Positions 8,671 to 16,188 of a stretch of DNA of 64,000 nt are shown piece by piece. The notes below the pieces were generated by a model. It worked only from the letters and a program-made list of their open reading frames with translations. It searched no databases and was not told where the DNA came from. Made by a program: the position numbers and the translations under genes. The DNA comes from Desulfitobacterium_A sp034927245 (GTDB lineage: Bacteria; Bacillota; Desulfitobacteriia; Desulfitobacteriales; Desulfitobacteriaceae): contig NZ_JAYFQK010000003.1 in NCBI RefSeq assembly GCF_034927245.1, forward strand, positions 121,157-185,156, read 5' to 3'. Position 1 is the first letter of the stretch, and the number at the start of each line of letters is the position of its first letter.

Positions 8671-9657
8671 CTACTGCAAATACGTTTGATACTCCTCACG
8701 CGTAATTCCGGGGTGCAAGGCGATCCCTAAGGCTCCGGCAATGATCCTGGCGGCGCTCTTGATCAAGGTATCGATTTCCTTCGGTGTTACCATCAAATTA
8801 TTGCTGTATGGCGACAAAGCTTGGGATAAAATATGTTCTAAAGCATTTGGACTGAATCCCTTATAAAGCTTATAAAGACTGGGGCTTGTTTTGAGCTCAT
8901 CAAGCACCCCTTCAAGACAGCTATGCGCGATAATTGCCGCATTGACAACAGTGGGCAGACCAATGGCCAGGACTTTGCAGCCTAATGTTTCCTCGTTAAT
9001 ACCGACGCGCTGATTTCCTACGCCCGAGCCCGGTGAGATTCCCGTATCCGCAATTTGAATGCTGGTCCCGATACGCTCAAGGGAACCCGCGGCTAAAGCA
9101 TCAATAGCAATTACCCAATCCGGTTTGACATGTTCGACAAGACCGCGGATGACTTCCGCAGTTTCAATCCCTGTAATACCGAGCACACCGGGAGCAATAG
9201 CACTTACTTTTCTTAATTTCCCTTTGAGTTCATCCGGAGAGAGCTGAAAAAGATGACGCGTAACTAAGGTTTTATCAATAACTTGAGGACCAAGCGCATC
9301 CGGTGTTGCATTCCAATTCCCTAAACCGACGATAAGAATACTTGAATTATCATTAAGTTTCATCAAATCAATGAGTTCTTGGGCAAGAACTTCACTAATT
9401 TCGTTATGAACCAAGTAATCGTTTTGGCGGATTTCGGGAGCATCAATTGTTATGTAAGATCCTTTAGGACGCCCCATTTCCTGAACCCCTTGATCTGTTT
9501 CAATATCAATCTTGGTTACGGTGGCATGGTCAAATTCGGCTTTGGTCATTCGTACACCGGGAACTTCTTCTCCGATTTCTCCGCGAAGAATTTCATGGGC
9601 TTCGACCGCCATATCAATGTTGACATTAAATTTCCGGATAAAATCTGTTTTTTTCAT
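8671..9657 (-). CDS. gpr: Germination protease GPR
   Basis: A 328-residue spore protease that degrades SASPs during germination. It is an A25-type aspartic-like endopeptidase made as a zymogen in the forespore. The N terminus NVNIDMAVEAHE holds the auto-processing site, which mimics the SASP cleavage motif. Family blocks VGLGNWNATPDALGPQV, APGVLGITGIETAEV and DTGISPGSGVGN are intact. The start at 9657 is chosen because GGGGAGG sits upstream; a 10-residue longer frame lacks this. It is divergent from rsmD and convergent with a SASP-like gene. Forespore sigma F/G control is expected, but I could not define a confident promoter. Confidence 0.96.
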   Translation of the reverse strand: MKKTDFIRKFNVNIDMAVEAHEILRGEIGEEVPGVRMTKAEFDHATVTKIDIETDQGVQEMGRPKGSYITIDAPEIRQNDYLVHNEISEVLAQELIDLMKLNDNSSILIVGLGNWNATPDALGPQVIDKTLVTRHLFQLSPDELKGKLRKVSAIAPGVLGITGIETAEVIRGLVEHVKPDWVIAIDALAAGSLERIGTSIQIADTGISPGSGVGNQRVGINEETLGCKVLAIGLPTVVNAAIIAHSCLEGVLDELKTSPSLYKLYKGFSPNALEHILSQALSPYSNNLMVTPKEIDTLIKSAARIIAGALGIALHPGITREEYQTYLQ

Positions 9658-9705
9658 GCAATTTAACCTCCCCGAAGCATTTGACAATGTTTAAGTGCAA
9701 GAGTG

Positions 9706-9736
9706 CAAAAAATCACTGGCCCTCACGACCAGTGAT
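9706..9736 (-). terminator. Terminator-like hairpin in the gpr leader
   Basis: On the reverse strand, ATCACTGG and CCAGTGAT form an 8-bp stem with a 9-base loop, followed by TTTTTT. It lies about 50 bases upstream of the gpr start, reading towards gpr. No reverse-strand gene lies upstream for it to end, so it may be an attenuator in the gpr leader. Confidence 0.5.
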
Positions 9737-9859
9737 CAAGAGGAGAAATGAAAGGAAGAACTGATGGGGGAAGGTAGGAAAAAAGTCCTACCGAAAAATA
9801 GTCTTTGCATATTGAGTGAAAATATACGAAAATCTTATTAATAAGTTTAACGGCTGTGG

Positions 9860-9865
9860 TATACT
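9860..9865 (+). promoter_or_regulatory. Extended -10 promoter for rsmD
   Basis: TATACT preceded by TGG (extended -10, TGnTATACT) lies 48 bases before the rsmD start codon. The -35 region is weak (TTATTA-like near 9835), as is often so when an extended -10 is present. Confidence 0.45.
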
Positions 9866-9912
9866 TGTGTTAGCCTGTCTTATTTTTTATTTTTATTCCG
9901 AGGAGAACGTCT

Positions 9913-10458
9913 ATGCGAATTATTGCCGGGGAAATGCGGGGGCGCAAACTTAAAACGGTATCCGGAATGGATACTCGTCCTACGGCGGATAAAGTAAAAG
10001 GTGCAATTTTCAATGTGCTAATGGAAAAAGTTAACGGAGCAAAAGTTCTTGATCTTTTTGCGGGGACAGGGAACTTGGCTATTGAGGCGATATCCCGTGG
10101 GGCACGAGAGGCGATTCTGGTTGAAAAAACATTTTCCGCGCAAAAAGTTATTCAAGAAAATCTTACATTTGCGGTAAAAGCTCAAGCCAAACTTTTTAGC
10201 ATGGATGCATTTGATTTTCTTAAGCTATATCCCGAAGAAAAATATGATTTAATTTTTCTTGATCCTCCATACCGACAGGAATTAGTAAGCAAAGCGTTAA
10301 AATTGCTCAGTCAACCTTGCCGGCTTAACGAATTGGGGGTTATTATTGCCGAAACTGCGTCTGATGAAGAGCTTCGGGTTTGTGAACCCTTTGAGATCCG
10401 TAAAATCAGTGAATATGGTGATACGAAAGTCTGGTATATTCAGAGATGTGTAGAATAG
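9913..10458 (+). CDS. rsmD: 16S rRNA (guanine966-N2)-methyltransferase
   Basis: RsmD methylates G966 of 16S rRNA in the 30S subunit. The 181-residue protein has the starting block MRIIAGEMRGRKLKT, the SAM-binding motif VLDLFAGTGNLAIEA and the catalytic LDPPY motif, all family hallmarks. The start ATG follows AGGAGAA. In most Firmicutes coaD comes next, but here the next gene (13 bases later) is a coiled protein of unknown function, and ylbJ follows on the other strand. coaD must lie elsewhere in the genome. Confidence 0.95.
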   Translation: MRIIAGEMRGRKLKTVSGMDTRPTADKVKGAIFNVLMEKVNGAKVLDLFAGTGNLAIEAISRGAREAILVEKTFSAQKVIQENLTFAVKAQAKLFSMDAFDFLKLYPEEKYDLIFLDPPYRQELVSKALKLLSQPCRLNELGVIIAETASDEELRVCEPFEIRKISEYGDTKVWYIQRCVE

Positions 10459-10470
10459 GGGAGGATAGCT

Positions 10471-10962
10471 TTGGAAAACGACGTTTATGAGATTTTAGAG
10501 GAATTGGAAGAGATTGTTGACCGCGGTACTAAAATACCGATGACCGGAAAAGTATTGGTTGATGATACGCAGATTTTTGAGCTCATCGACCGGATGAGAG
10601 CTTCTTTGCCCGAAGAAATTCGAGAGGCTCAGCGCGTACTTTATGAGCGTCAAAAAATTGTCGATGAGGCTAAAGCTGAAGCAGACCACATTCTTGAACG
10701 CGCGAAATCCTATGTTGAAAAAATGGCCGGGGAAAACGAGGTCACCAAACAAGCCCAGACCTATGCTGAAGACCTTGTCCGCCAAGCTCAAGGTTATGCG
10801 AAAGAAGTTAAAATCGGAGCCGTCCAGTATACCGATGAACTTTTGCAGCAAGTTGAAAAAAGTGTCGCCGAGACCTTGAAATCCCTGCATCAGAACAGGG
10901 AAGAACTTAGGACACTGGCAAAGCGGGATCAAAGCGGAAAAAAAGCCGAACCGACTGAATAA
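10471..10962 (+). CDS. Coiled-coil protein of unknown function
   Basis: A 163-residue, highly charged protein I cannot assign. It starts at TTG, 6 bases after GGGGAGG. The N-terminal 50 residues form an alpha-helical part with a conserved-looking VDDTQIFELIDRMRASLPEEI segment; the rest is a long Ala/Glu/Gln/Lys-rich coiled coil, similar in style to DivIVA-type or ATP-synthase-stalk-like proteins. It has no membrane segment. It is co-transcribed with rsmD. Similar proteins, often labelled ATPase without proof, are known from Clostridia; no catalytic motif is visible. Confidence 0.75.
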   Translation: MENDVYEILEELEEIVDRGTKIPMTGKVLVDDTQIFELIDRMRASLPEEIREAQRVLYERQKIVDEAKAEADHILERAKSYVEKMAGENEVTKQAQTYAEDLVRQAQGYAKEVKIGAVQYTDELLQQVEKSVAETLKSLHQNREELRTLAKRDQSGKKAEPTE

Positions 10963-10981
10963 TAAAGGAATAATAATGTAC

Positions 10982-11018
10982 ATAAGGGCGGTTGCAATGC
11001 AACGGCCTCTTATTTTTG
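10982..11018. terminator. Bidirectional terminator between convergent genes
   Basis: ATAAGGG-CG-GTTGCA pairs with TGCAAC-GG-CCTCTTAT with a small internal mismatch, followed by TTTTT on the forward strand. It lies between the unknown gene at 10471-10962 and ylbJ, and its right arm includes the ylbJ stop codon. Confidence 0.65.
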
Positions 11019-12176
11019 ATTCAATAATCGAACCCCGGCAGCGGCAAGAAGGAAAATAAGCATAATACCGCAGAAAACCCAGACACTCAGCCGCCAGGTC
11101 AGTAAAAAGCCGGTGGACGTTTCTAAATAGGGGAAGGCAAATAGAGGAGAGGAAGCGGGAAGGTCGATGAAGTTAAGCAAGACCTGACTCAAGAGGATTG
11201 CTAAACCGGTTTGCAGGATGCGTCCGAGGAAAAAGGCTGAAAAACGGAGATCGGTTAAACTGGTAAAACTGGCAACTTGTGCAAATACCGATAACCCGCC
11301 CCAGGCCAAAACCGCACTCAAAAAGCCAATCTGAATGTTAAGACTTGAGAAAGCTTTAAGGCTTGAGCGACAACCTAAGGTCGTTTCAAAGAGGGCATTT
11401 ACCCCGGCTGTTATACTGTCTAAGGTCAAATGACCGCCGGTTAACATATTAAGAATAAGGGCTAAACCTGTCGTGATCTGAGTAGTGTTTAAGAGCTTAA
11501 TCAGCACAGAAAAAAAGGTAATAAATCCCCCGACGAGTAAAACCGTCTGGATGCTTTGGCGTACGGCATCACCTAAGAGCTGACCAAAAGGGCGTCCATC
11601 CTGTTCCTGTGCTTTAAGAAGCTCCTGCCAGGCTCGTTTAAGAGAAACAGCAGAGCTTAAGTGTTTCTCGCCGGGCTGATACCGGTAGAAACGAAAAAGA
11701 ATACCCACGAGAAGGTTGGCTAAATATACAGCACCTGCTAAGACAAGGCCAAGCTCGGGTCTTCCAAGCATACCCGAAGCAACTGCACCGAACATAAATC
11801 CCGGGCTGGGGTTGCTGGTGAATGCTAAGAGCCGTTCTCCCTCAACTTGGGTTAACTGATTTTGTTGGCGGAGTTTACTGGTAAGAACGGCACCGACGGG
11901 GATTCCGGAAGTATAGCCCATGGCCACTACAAAAGAGGCCTTGCCTGGCAAGTGGAAAAAAGGCCGCATCAATGGTTCCAGAAGTATACCCAGAAAATGC
12001 ACAAAACCTGCGCCCATTAAGAGTTCGGAGAGAATAAAAAAGGGGAGCAGGGCCGGTAAAACAAAGGTCCACCATAGCGTTAGCCCTTCTGCCGCCGAAA
12101 GGACAACTTCCTGAGGGTAAAAAAACATGAAAAGAGCAAGAAGAAAAAAAGGAATCGTGCGGATTGCTGCTGCCAT
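11010..12176 (-). CDS. ylbJ: Sporulation integral membrane protein YlbJ
   Basis: A 388-residue polytopic membrane protein of the YlbJ family, needed for spore formation in Bacillus. It shows about eight to nine hydrophobic segments and Gly/Pro-rich motifs such as ALLPFFILSELLMGAGF, AMGYTSGIPVGA and AFTSNPSPGFMFGAVA that resemble transporter-type (gate/nucleoside recognition) domains. The ATG follows AAAGGCGGG. It is convergent with the rsmD operon; in Bacillus the order is rsmD-coaD-ylbJ on one strand, so this gene is inverted here. It probably acts in the mother cell membrane; its substrate is unknown. Confidence 0.9.
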   Translation of the reverse strand: MAAAIRTIPFFLLALFMFFYPQEVVLSAAEGLTLWWTFVLPALLPFFILSELLMGAGFVHFLGILLEPLMRPFFHLPGKASFVVAMGYTSGIPVGAVLTSKLRQQNQLTQVEGERLLAFTSNPSPGFMFGAVASGMLGRPELGLVLAGAVYLANLLVGILFRFYRYQPGEKHLSSAVSLKRAWQELLKAQEQDGRPFGQLLGDAVRQSIQTVLLVGGFITFFSVLIKLLNTTQITTGLALILNMLTGGHLTLDSITAGVNALFETTLGCRSSLKAFSSLNIQIGFLSAVLAWGGLSVFAQVASFTSLTDLRFSAFFLGRILQTGLAILLSQVLLNFIDLPASSPLFAFPYLETSTGFLLTWRLSVWVFCGIMLIFLLAAAGVRLLNQK

Positions 12177-12301
12177 AATTCACCCGCCTTTCATTCATAC
12201 CTAATTTATATGGAAGCTTGCAAAGCCCTAGAAGTGGATTTTCAGAGCAATTTTGAATGAAGTGAATTATTTAGCAATACGTCGAATTTTCACGCAAGGG
12301 G

Positions 12302-12329
12302 TTGAAAATGAAACGGTATGTGGTAAACT
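12302..12329 (+). promoter_or_regulatory. SigA-type promoter before ackA leader
   Basis: TTGAAA, 16-base spacer, TAAACT, with TGG directly before the -10 (extended -10). Transcription would start near 12336, giving a leader of about 140 bases before ackA. Confidence 0.6.
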
Positions 12330-12376
12330 AAGAGTGTTTTGTAGCTATAATTGGCGTCGCGATTAGTTATCGGATA

Positions 12377-12410
12377 AAAATCTACTTCTTTGATAAGAAG
12401 TAGATTTTTT
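12377..12410 (+). terminator. Terminator hairpin in the ackA leader
   Basis: A perfect 14-bp stem (AAAATCTACTTCTT / AAGAAGTAGATTTT) with loop TGAT runs into six T. No forward gene lies upstream, so this intrinsic terminator would end a short RNA of about 75 bases made from the promoter at 12302. It may be an attenuator of ackA or the end of a small RNA. Confidence 0.75.
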
Positions 12411-12474
12411 GGGGCAAACTAGTAAACGAAAGAGAAAAAAGAATGGGTGGAAAAGGAATTTAGGAGGTACAAAC

Positions 12475-13674
12475 GTGAACATTCTAGTTATTAATTGTGG
12501 AAGCTCCTCTTTGAAGTATCAGCTTCTAGACACGGAGACGAAACAACCCCTGGCGAAGGGACTTGTTGAACGGATTGGTATGCCGGGATCGGTATTAACG
12601 CATCGTAAAGCAGGCAGTGAAAAAGAAATCATAACCGCAGAAATTTCCAACCATACTGCGGCGATTCAAATGGTTTTAGATGCTTTAGTTAACCCTGAAT
12701 ACGGGGTTGTTAAAGACCTGAAGGAAATTGAAGCCGTGGGTCATCGCGTTGTCCATGGCGGTGAAAAATTTGCTCAATCCGTTATTATTGACGAAAATGT
12801 CATTAAGGCGATTGAAGAATGTGTCGAGCTTGCGCCTCTCCATAATCCACCGAATATTGCCGGGATTGAAGCCTGTCAGAACTTAATGCCCGGTGTTCCT
12901 CAGGTCGCTGTTTTTGACACAGCCTTTCATCAAACGATGCCGCCGGAAGCCTTTATCTATGGTATTCCTTACGAACTTTACGAAGAATATAAAATCCGGA
13001 AATACGGGTTCCATGGAACATCCCATAAATATGTTTGCCAACGCGCTGCAGCTATGTTGAATCGTCCTCTTGAAGATCTGAAAATAATCAGCTGTCACTT
13101 AGGTAACGGATCTTCAATAACGGCAATCCAAGGCGGGAAATCAGTTGAAACCTCCATGGGCTTCACACCATTGGAAGGATTGATGATGGGAACGCGTTCC
13201 GGAGACCTTGACCCTGCGATCGTATCTTTCCTTATGCAAAAGGAAGATTTAACCTCGAAGAAGGTTACGGCTTTCTTAAACAAGAAATGCGGTGTTCTTG
13301 GGGTATCGGGAGTAAGCAGTGATTTCCGTGATATTGAAGCGGCTGCTGAAGAGGGTAACTACAGAGCACAATTAGCACTTAACATCTTTGCCCATGATGT
13401 TAAAAAATATATTGGTTCCTATGCCGCAATCCTTGATGGGGCAGATGCAATCATCTTTACGGCCGGCTTAGGTGAAAATTCCGCATCGATGCGTGCCAGT
13501 ATTGTCAACAGTCTTACGTATCTCGGTGTGGAAATTGATCCGGAGAAAAATAAAATTCGGGGTCAAGAAATCGATATCTCGGTAGAGAACGCACGTTGTC
13601 GGGTTCTGGTTATTCCAACGAATGAAGAATTGATGATTGCCATGGATACGTATGCTCTCGTAAATCAAGGTTAA
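12475..13674 (+). CDS. ackA: Acetate kinase
   Basis: Acetate kinase converts acetyl-phosphate and ADP to acetate and ATP, a substrate-level energy step in fermentation and reversible for acetate use. The 399-residue protein has NCGSSSLKYQL at the N terminus, HGTSHKYV, and GFTPLEGLMMGTRSGDLDP, all standard. The start is GTG at 12475, placed by TAGGAGGT 7 bases upstream; a 22-residue longer frame is less likely because it has no site. No pta gene adjoins it. A leader with a terminator hairpin precedes it, and DUF177-rpmF follows from a separate promoter. Confidence 0.97.
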   Translation: MNILVINCGSSSLKYQLLDTETKQPLAKGLVERIGMPGSVLTHRKAGSEKEIITAEISNHTAAIQMVLDALVNPEYGVVKDLKEIEAVGHRVVHGGEKFAQSVIIDENVIKAIEECVELAPLHNPPNIAGIEACQNLMPGVPQVAVFDTAFHQTMPPEAFIYGIPYELYEEYKIRKYGFHGTSHKYVCQRAAAMLNRPLEDLKIISCHLGNGSSITAIQGGKSVETSMGFTPLEGLMMGTRSGDLDPAIVSFLMQKEDLTSKKVTAFLNKKCGVLGVSGVSSDFRDIEAAAEEGNYRAQLALNIFAHDVKKYIGSYAAILDGADAIIFTAGLGENSASMRASIVNSLTYLGVEIDPEKNKIRGQEIDISVENARCRVLVIPTNEELMIAMDTYALVNQG

Positions 13675-13684
13675 GGAGTTTTCC

Positions 13685-13713
13685 TTGACAAAGAAAATTG
13701 TGCCAACTATAAT
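13685..13713 (+). promoter_or_regulatory. Consensus SigA promoter for DUF177-rpmF
   Basis: TTGACA, exactly 17 bases, TATAAT: a perfect match to the housekeeping consensus. It lies right after the ackA stop and 27 bases before the DUF177 gene start, so the leader is very short. Strong constant expression fits a ribosomal protein operon. Confidence 0.85.
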
Positions 13714-13739
13714 ATTGGTTGTGTATTGGAGTGATAAGC

Positions 13740-14261
13740 ATGAAGGTTAATGTCGCTCAAGTTCGCCGTAATGAGAACGAAACGGCTCATTTCAATTTAG
13801 AAGAGGAATTTTCTTCTTATGAATCGGAACTTGAAGGGGTGTCTTTTGCAGCTCCTGTACGCGTTCAACTTCAGGTGACCAACCTGGGAAAATCCCTTCA
13901 TGTTCAGGGAAAGGTCCAAACTAAGTTCAAAACGCAGTGTGGCCGCTGTTTGGATGACTTTATTTATCCGCTTGATTTATCTTATGAGGATGAATGGGTT
14001 TATGGCGGCATGGCTCAGGACACTGACGATGGAGAACTCAGTGAAACCGTTCTAGTCTTCGATAAAGACGAGATAGAAATAAATGATCGGATTTTTGAAC
14101 AGATCGTGTTGGCTCTACCGATGAGATTTATCTGCTCTCCAGAATGCCTAGGGCTTTGCCCGGTCTGTGGGGTTAATCGGAATCATACCACTTGTGAGTG
14201 TGTGATTGAGCAGACGGACCCGCGTTTAGCGGCGCTGGCCCAGTGGTCGAAGAGAGATTGA
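13740..14261 (+). CDS. yceD: DUF177 / YceD family protein
   Basis: A 173-residue protein of the DUF177 family (YlbN in Bacillus), linked to 23S rRNA accumulation in bacteria and plastids. It has cysteine pairs QCGRCLD near residue 63 and CSPECLGLCPVCG with a following THTTCEC-like HTTCEC, which suggests metal binding. The ATG at 13740 follows GGAGTG; an earlier in-frame ATG at 13719 falls at the expected transcription start and is less likely. The next gene, rpmF, starts 31 bases later; this pairing is nearly universal and supports the call. Confidence 0.92.
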   Translation: MKVNVAQVRRNENETAHFNLEEEFSSYESELEGVSFAAPVRVQLQVTNLGKSLHVQGKVQTKFKTQCGRCLDDFIYPLDLSYEDEWVYGGMAQDTDDGELSETVLVFDKDEIEINDRIFEQIVLALPMRFICSPECLGLCPVCGVNRNHTTCECVIEQTDPRLAALAQWSKRD

Positions 14262-14292
14262 TTCATTTAGCAGCTTAAAGGGGGTGTAATTA

Positions 14293-14472
14293 ATGGGTGT
14301 CGGTCAACATCGCCAATCCAAATCAAGAGTACGTAAACGTCGGGCTATGTGGAAGTTAACTGCACCAAACCACATCGAGTGCCCCCAATGCCATCAACCG
14401 AAATTAGCGCATCATGTTTGCCCAAACTGCGGTTATTATAAGGCAAAAGAAGTTATCTCCATGGGAGAATAA
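14293..14472 (+). CDS. rpmF: 50S ribosomal protein L32
   Basis: A 59-residue L32 protein. It has the basic N terminus (QHRQSKSRVRKRRAMWKL) and the zinc-type cysteines CPQC and CPNCG in the C-terminal half. AAAGGGGGTG precedes ATG by 6 bases. It follows the DUF177 gene and is ended by a strong terminator. The zinc-binding form is inferred from the four cysteines. Confidence 0.96.
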   Translation: MGVGQHRQSKSRVRKRRAMWKLTAPNHIECPQCHQPKLAHHVCPNCGYYKAKEVISMGE

Positions 14473-14476
14473 GGAT

Positions 14477-14510
14477 AAAAAAAGGAGTCCATTAGGGACT
14501 CCTTTTTTTT
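14477..14510 (+). terminator. Intrinsic terminator after rpmF
   Basis: AAAGGAGTCC / GGACTCCTTT stem with loop ATTAG followed by eight T, 5 bases after the rpmF stop. It isolates rpmF from the fapR promoter. Confidence 0.9.
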
Positions 14511-14523
14511 ATTCGCTCTTTTA

Positions 14524-14568
14524 TTGAAAAGCCTTAAGAGCTAGTCTATAATTAGTACCAGGTCACAA
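14524..14568 (+). promoter_or_regulatory. fapR promoter with overlapping FapR operator
   Basis: TTGAAA, 17-base spacer, TATAAT (14547-14552). A 17-base site TTAGTACCAGGTCACAA at 14552-14568 overlaps the start of transcription. Its left half, TTAGTACC, equals the FapR consensus as I recall it; the right half is degenerate. FapR bound here would block transcription until malonyl-CoA releases it. Confidence 0.75.
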
Positions 14569-14580
14569 AATTAGAATGCG

Positions 14581-15159
14581 GTGAAAAAATTGACTCGACA
14601 TCATAAACAGGAGAGGCATCAAGCCCTTATAGAGGAAATTGAAAAGAATCCCTTCTCAACGGATGAAGAGCTTGCTCAACGGTTTAATGTGAGCGTTTCA
14701 ACCATTCGTCTTGATCGAAGCAATTTAGGGATTCCGGAACTGCGGGAACGCACGCGTGCTGTTGCTCATGAAGCTTATGACACCTTAAAGTCCCTCGAAG
14801 AACAGGAAGTGATTGGACTTCTTACGGAACTGAAGGTTGGGCAGATGGGTCGTTCCGCAATGCTGATTGAAGAGAATATGGTTCTTGATAAAGCCAGAGT
14901 CGCACGGGGGCATCATTTGTTTGCTCAGGCCAACTCTTTGGCTATTGCGCTCGTTGATGCCGAGGCAGCGGTAACCGGCAGTGTTGATCTTAAATTTCTT
15001 CGCCCTGTTCATCTGGGTGAAACGGTTATCGCCTACGGAAAAGTGATCAAACGTAAGGGCAATAAATACTGGGTGGATATTAAGGCACAGGTTAATCAAG
15101 AAGACGTTTTAATCGGGCATTGGATACTGTTTGGCTTTAAGGCAGAGATTAACTTATAG
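14581..15159 (+). CDS. fapR: Fatty acid biosynthesis repressor FapR
   Basis: FapR represses fatty-acid and phospholipid genes; malonyl-CoA is its inducer. The 192-residue protein has a DeoR-type helix-turn-helix (DEELAQRFNVSVSTIRLDR, about residues 23-41) and a C-terminal hotdog domain that binds malonyl-CoA, including the GHHLFAQANSLAIALVDAE block. The first gene of the plsX-fab run, it sits directly behind a promoter with a FapR-type box, so it is probably autoregulated. The start may be GTG at 14581 or TTG at 14590; neither has a strong ribosome binding site, and GGTG fits the TTG better. Confidence 0.94.
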   Translation: MKKLTRHHKQERHQALIEEIEKNPFSTDEELAQRFNVSVSTIRLDRSNLGIPELRERTRAVAHEAYDTLKSLEEQEVIGLLTELKVGQMGRSAMLIEENMVLDKARVARGHHLFAQANSLAIALVDAEAAVTGSVDLKFLRPVHLGETVIAYGKVIKRKGNKYWVDIKAQVNQEDVLIGHWILFGFKAEINL

Positions 15160-15176
15160 GGTTGGAGGGAATTGCA

Positions 15177-16172
15177 ATGAAAATAGCCATCGATGCTATG
15201 GGGGGGGATTATGCTCCCGCAGAAATTGTGAAAGGGGCCGTTCAGGCTGCACAAACTTATCCGGAAACCGAACTCATCTTAGTGGGTCAGCCCGAGCGGA
15301 TAGCGGAGTTTCTGACAACCACCGACTGTCCCCGAAATTTATCAGTGAGAGAAGCGGCAGAGGTTATCAGCATGGAAGAACATCCGGCACAGGCGGTTCG
15401 CAAGAAAAAGGATTCTTCAATTGTCGTGGCGACCCGGATGGTTAAAGAAGGAGAAGCAGATGCTGTCGTCAGCGCCGGCAGTACGGGTGCCCAAATGGCA
15501 GCCGGTTTGCTGGGCTTGGGCCGAATTAAGGGGATTGATCGGCCGGCGATCGGGACGGTAATCCCGACTTTAGAAGGGGGAAAGCTTTTGCTGGATGTAG
15601 GGGCTAACCCTGACGCCAAACCGGAGAATCTCGTTCAGTATGCTATTATGGGGAGCATTTATGCAGAGAAAATTTTAGGAATCAACAATCCGCGTGTAGC
15701 TCTTTTGAATATCGGAACAGAAGAGACGAAGGGCAACGAATTAGCGCAAACGACCTATCCGCTGCTCAAAGGGGCACCGATTAATTTTATCGGCAATCTT
15801 GAAGGACGCGATTTGCCTTTTGGGCGGGCGGATGTTACCGTATGTGAGGGCTTCGTGGGAAACGTTGTCATAAAAACTACTGAAGGATTGGCAGGAGCGC
15901 TTTTTCAATTGATTAAAGAAAAGATAACAGCGACAACCGTTCGAAAATTAGGGGCCCTGGCGATTAAACCGGGATTAAAGGAAATTGCCCAAATGATGGA
16001 TTATGCCGAATACGGCGGGGCTCCCCTCTTGGGGGTGAACGGAATCAGTGTCATTTGTCATGGCAGTTCAAAACAAAAAGCGATCTTTAACGCAATACGG
16101 GTGGCTCGGGAGTGTGTTGAAAGTCAGTTTATCGAGAAAATTCGTCAGGAATTACCTCCGCTAAAAAAGTGA
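15177..16172 (+). CDS. plsX: Phosphate acyltransferase PlsX
   Basis: PlsX makes acyl-phosphate from acyl-ACP at the inner membrane face, the first step for PlsY-dependent phospholipid synthesis. The 331-residue protein begins MKIAIDAMGGDYAPAEIV, a family signature, and has the SAGSTGAQMAA and LLDVGANPDAKPENL blocks. ATG at 15177 is chosen because GGAGGG is 7 bases upstream, rather than an earlier TTG. It is 17 bases after fapR and 16 before fabH, inside the FapR-regulated operon. Confidence 0.96.
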   Translation: MKIAIDAMGGDYAPAEIVKGAVQAAQTYPETELILVGQPERIAEFLTTTDCPRNLSVREAAEVISMEEHPAQAVRKKKDSSIVVATRMVKEGEADAVVSAGSTGAQMAAGLLGLGRIKGIDRPAIGTVIPTLEGGKLLLDVGANPDAKPENLVQYAIMGSIYAEKILGINNPRVALLNIGTEETKGNELAQTTYPLLKGAPINFIGNLEGRDLPFGRADVTVCEGFVGNVVIKTTEGLAGALFQLIKEKITATTVRKLGALAIKPGLKEIAQMMDYAEYGGAPLLGVNGISVICHGSSKQKAIFNAIRVARECVESQFIEKIRQELPPLKK

Positions 16173-16188
16173 GGAAAGAAGGATCACA

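Noticed and set aside
10495..10983. A 162-codon reverse frame opposite the coiled-coil protein gene
   Set aside because: It is the antisense of a repetitive Glu/Lys/Ala coding frame, which often gives long open reverse frames; no binding site.
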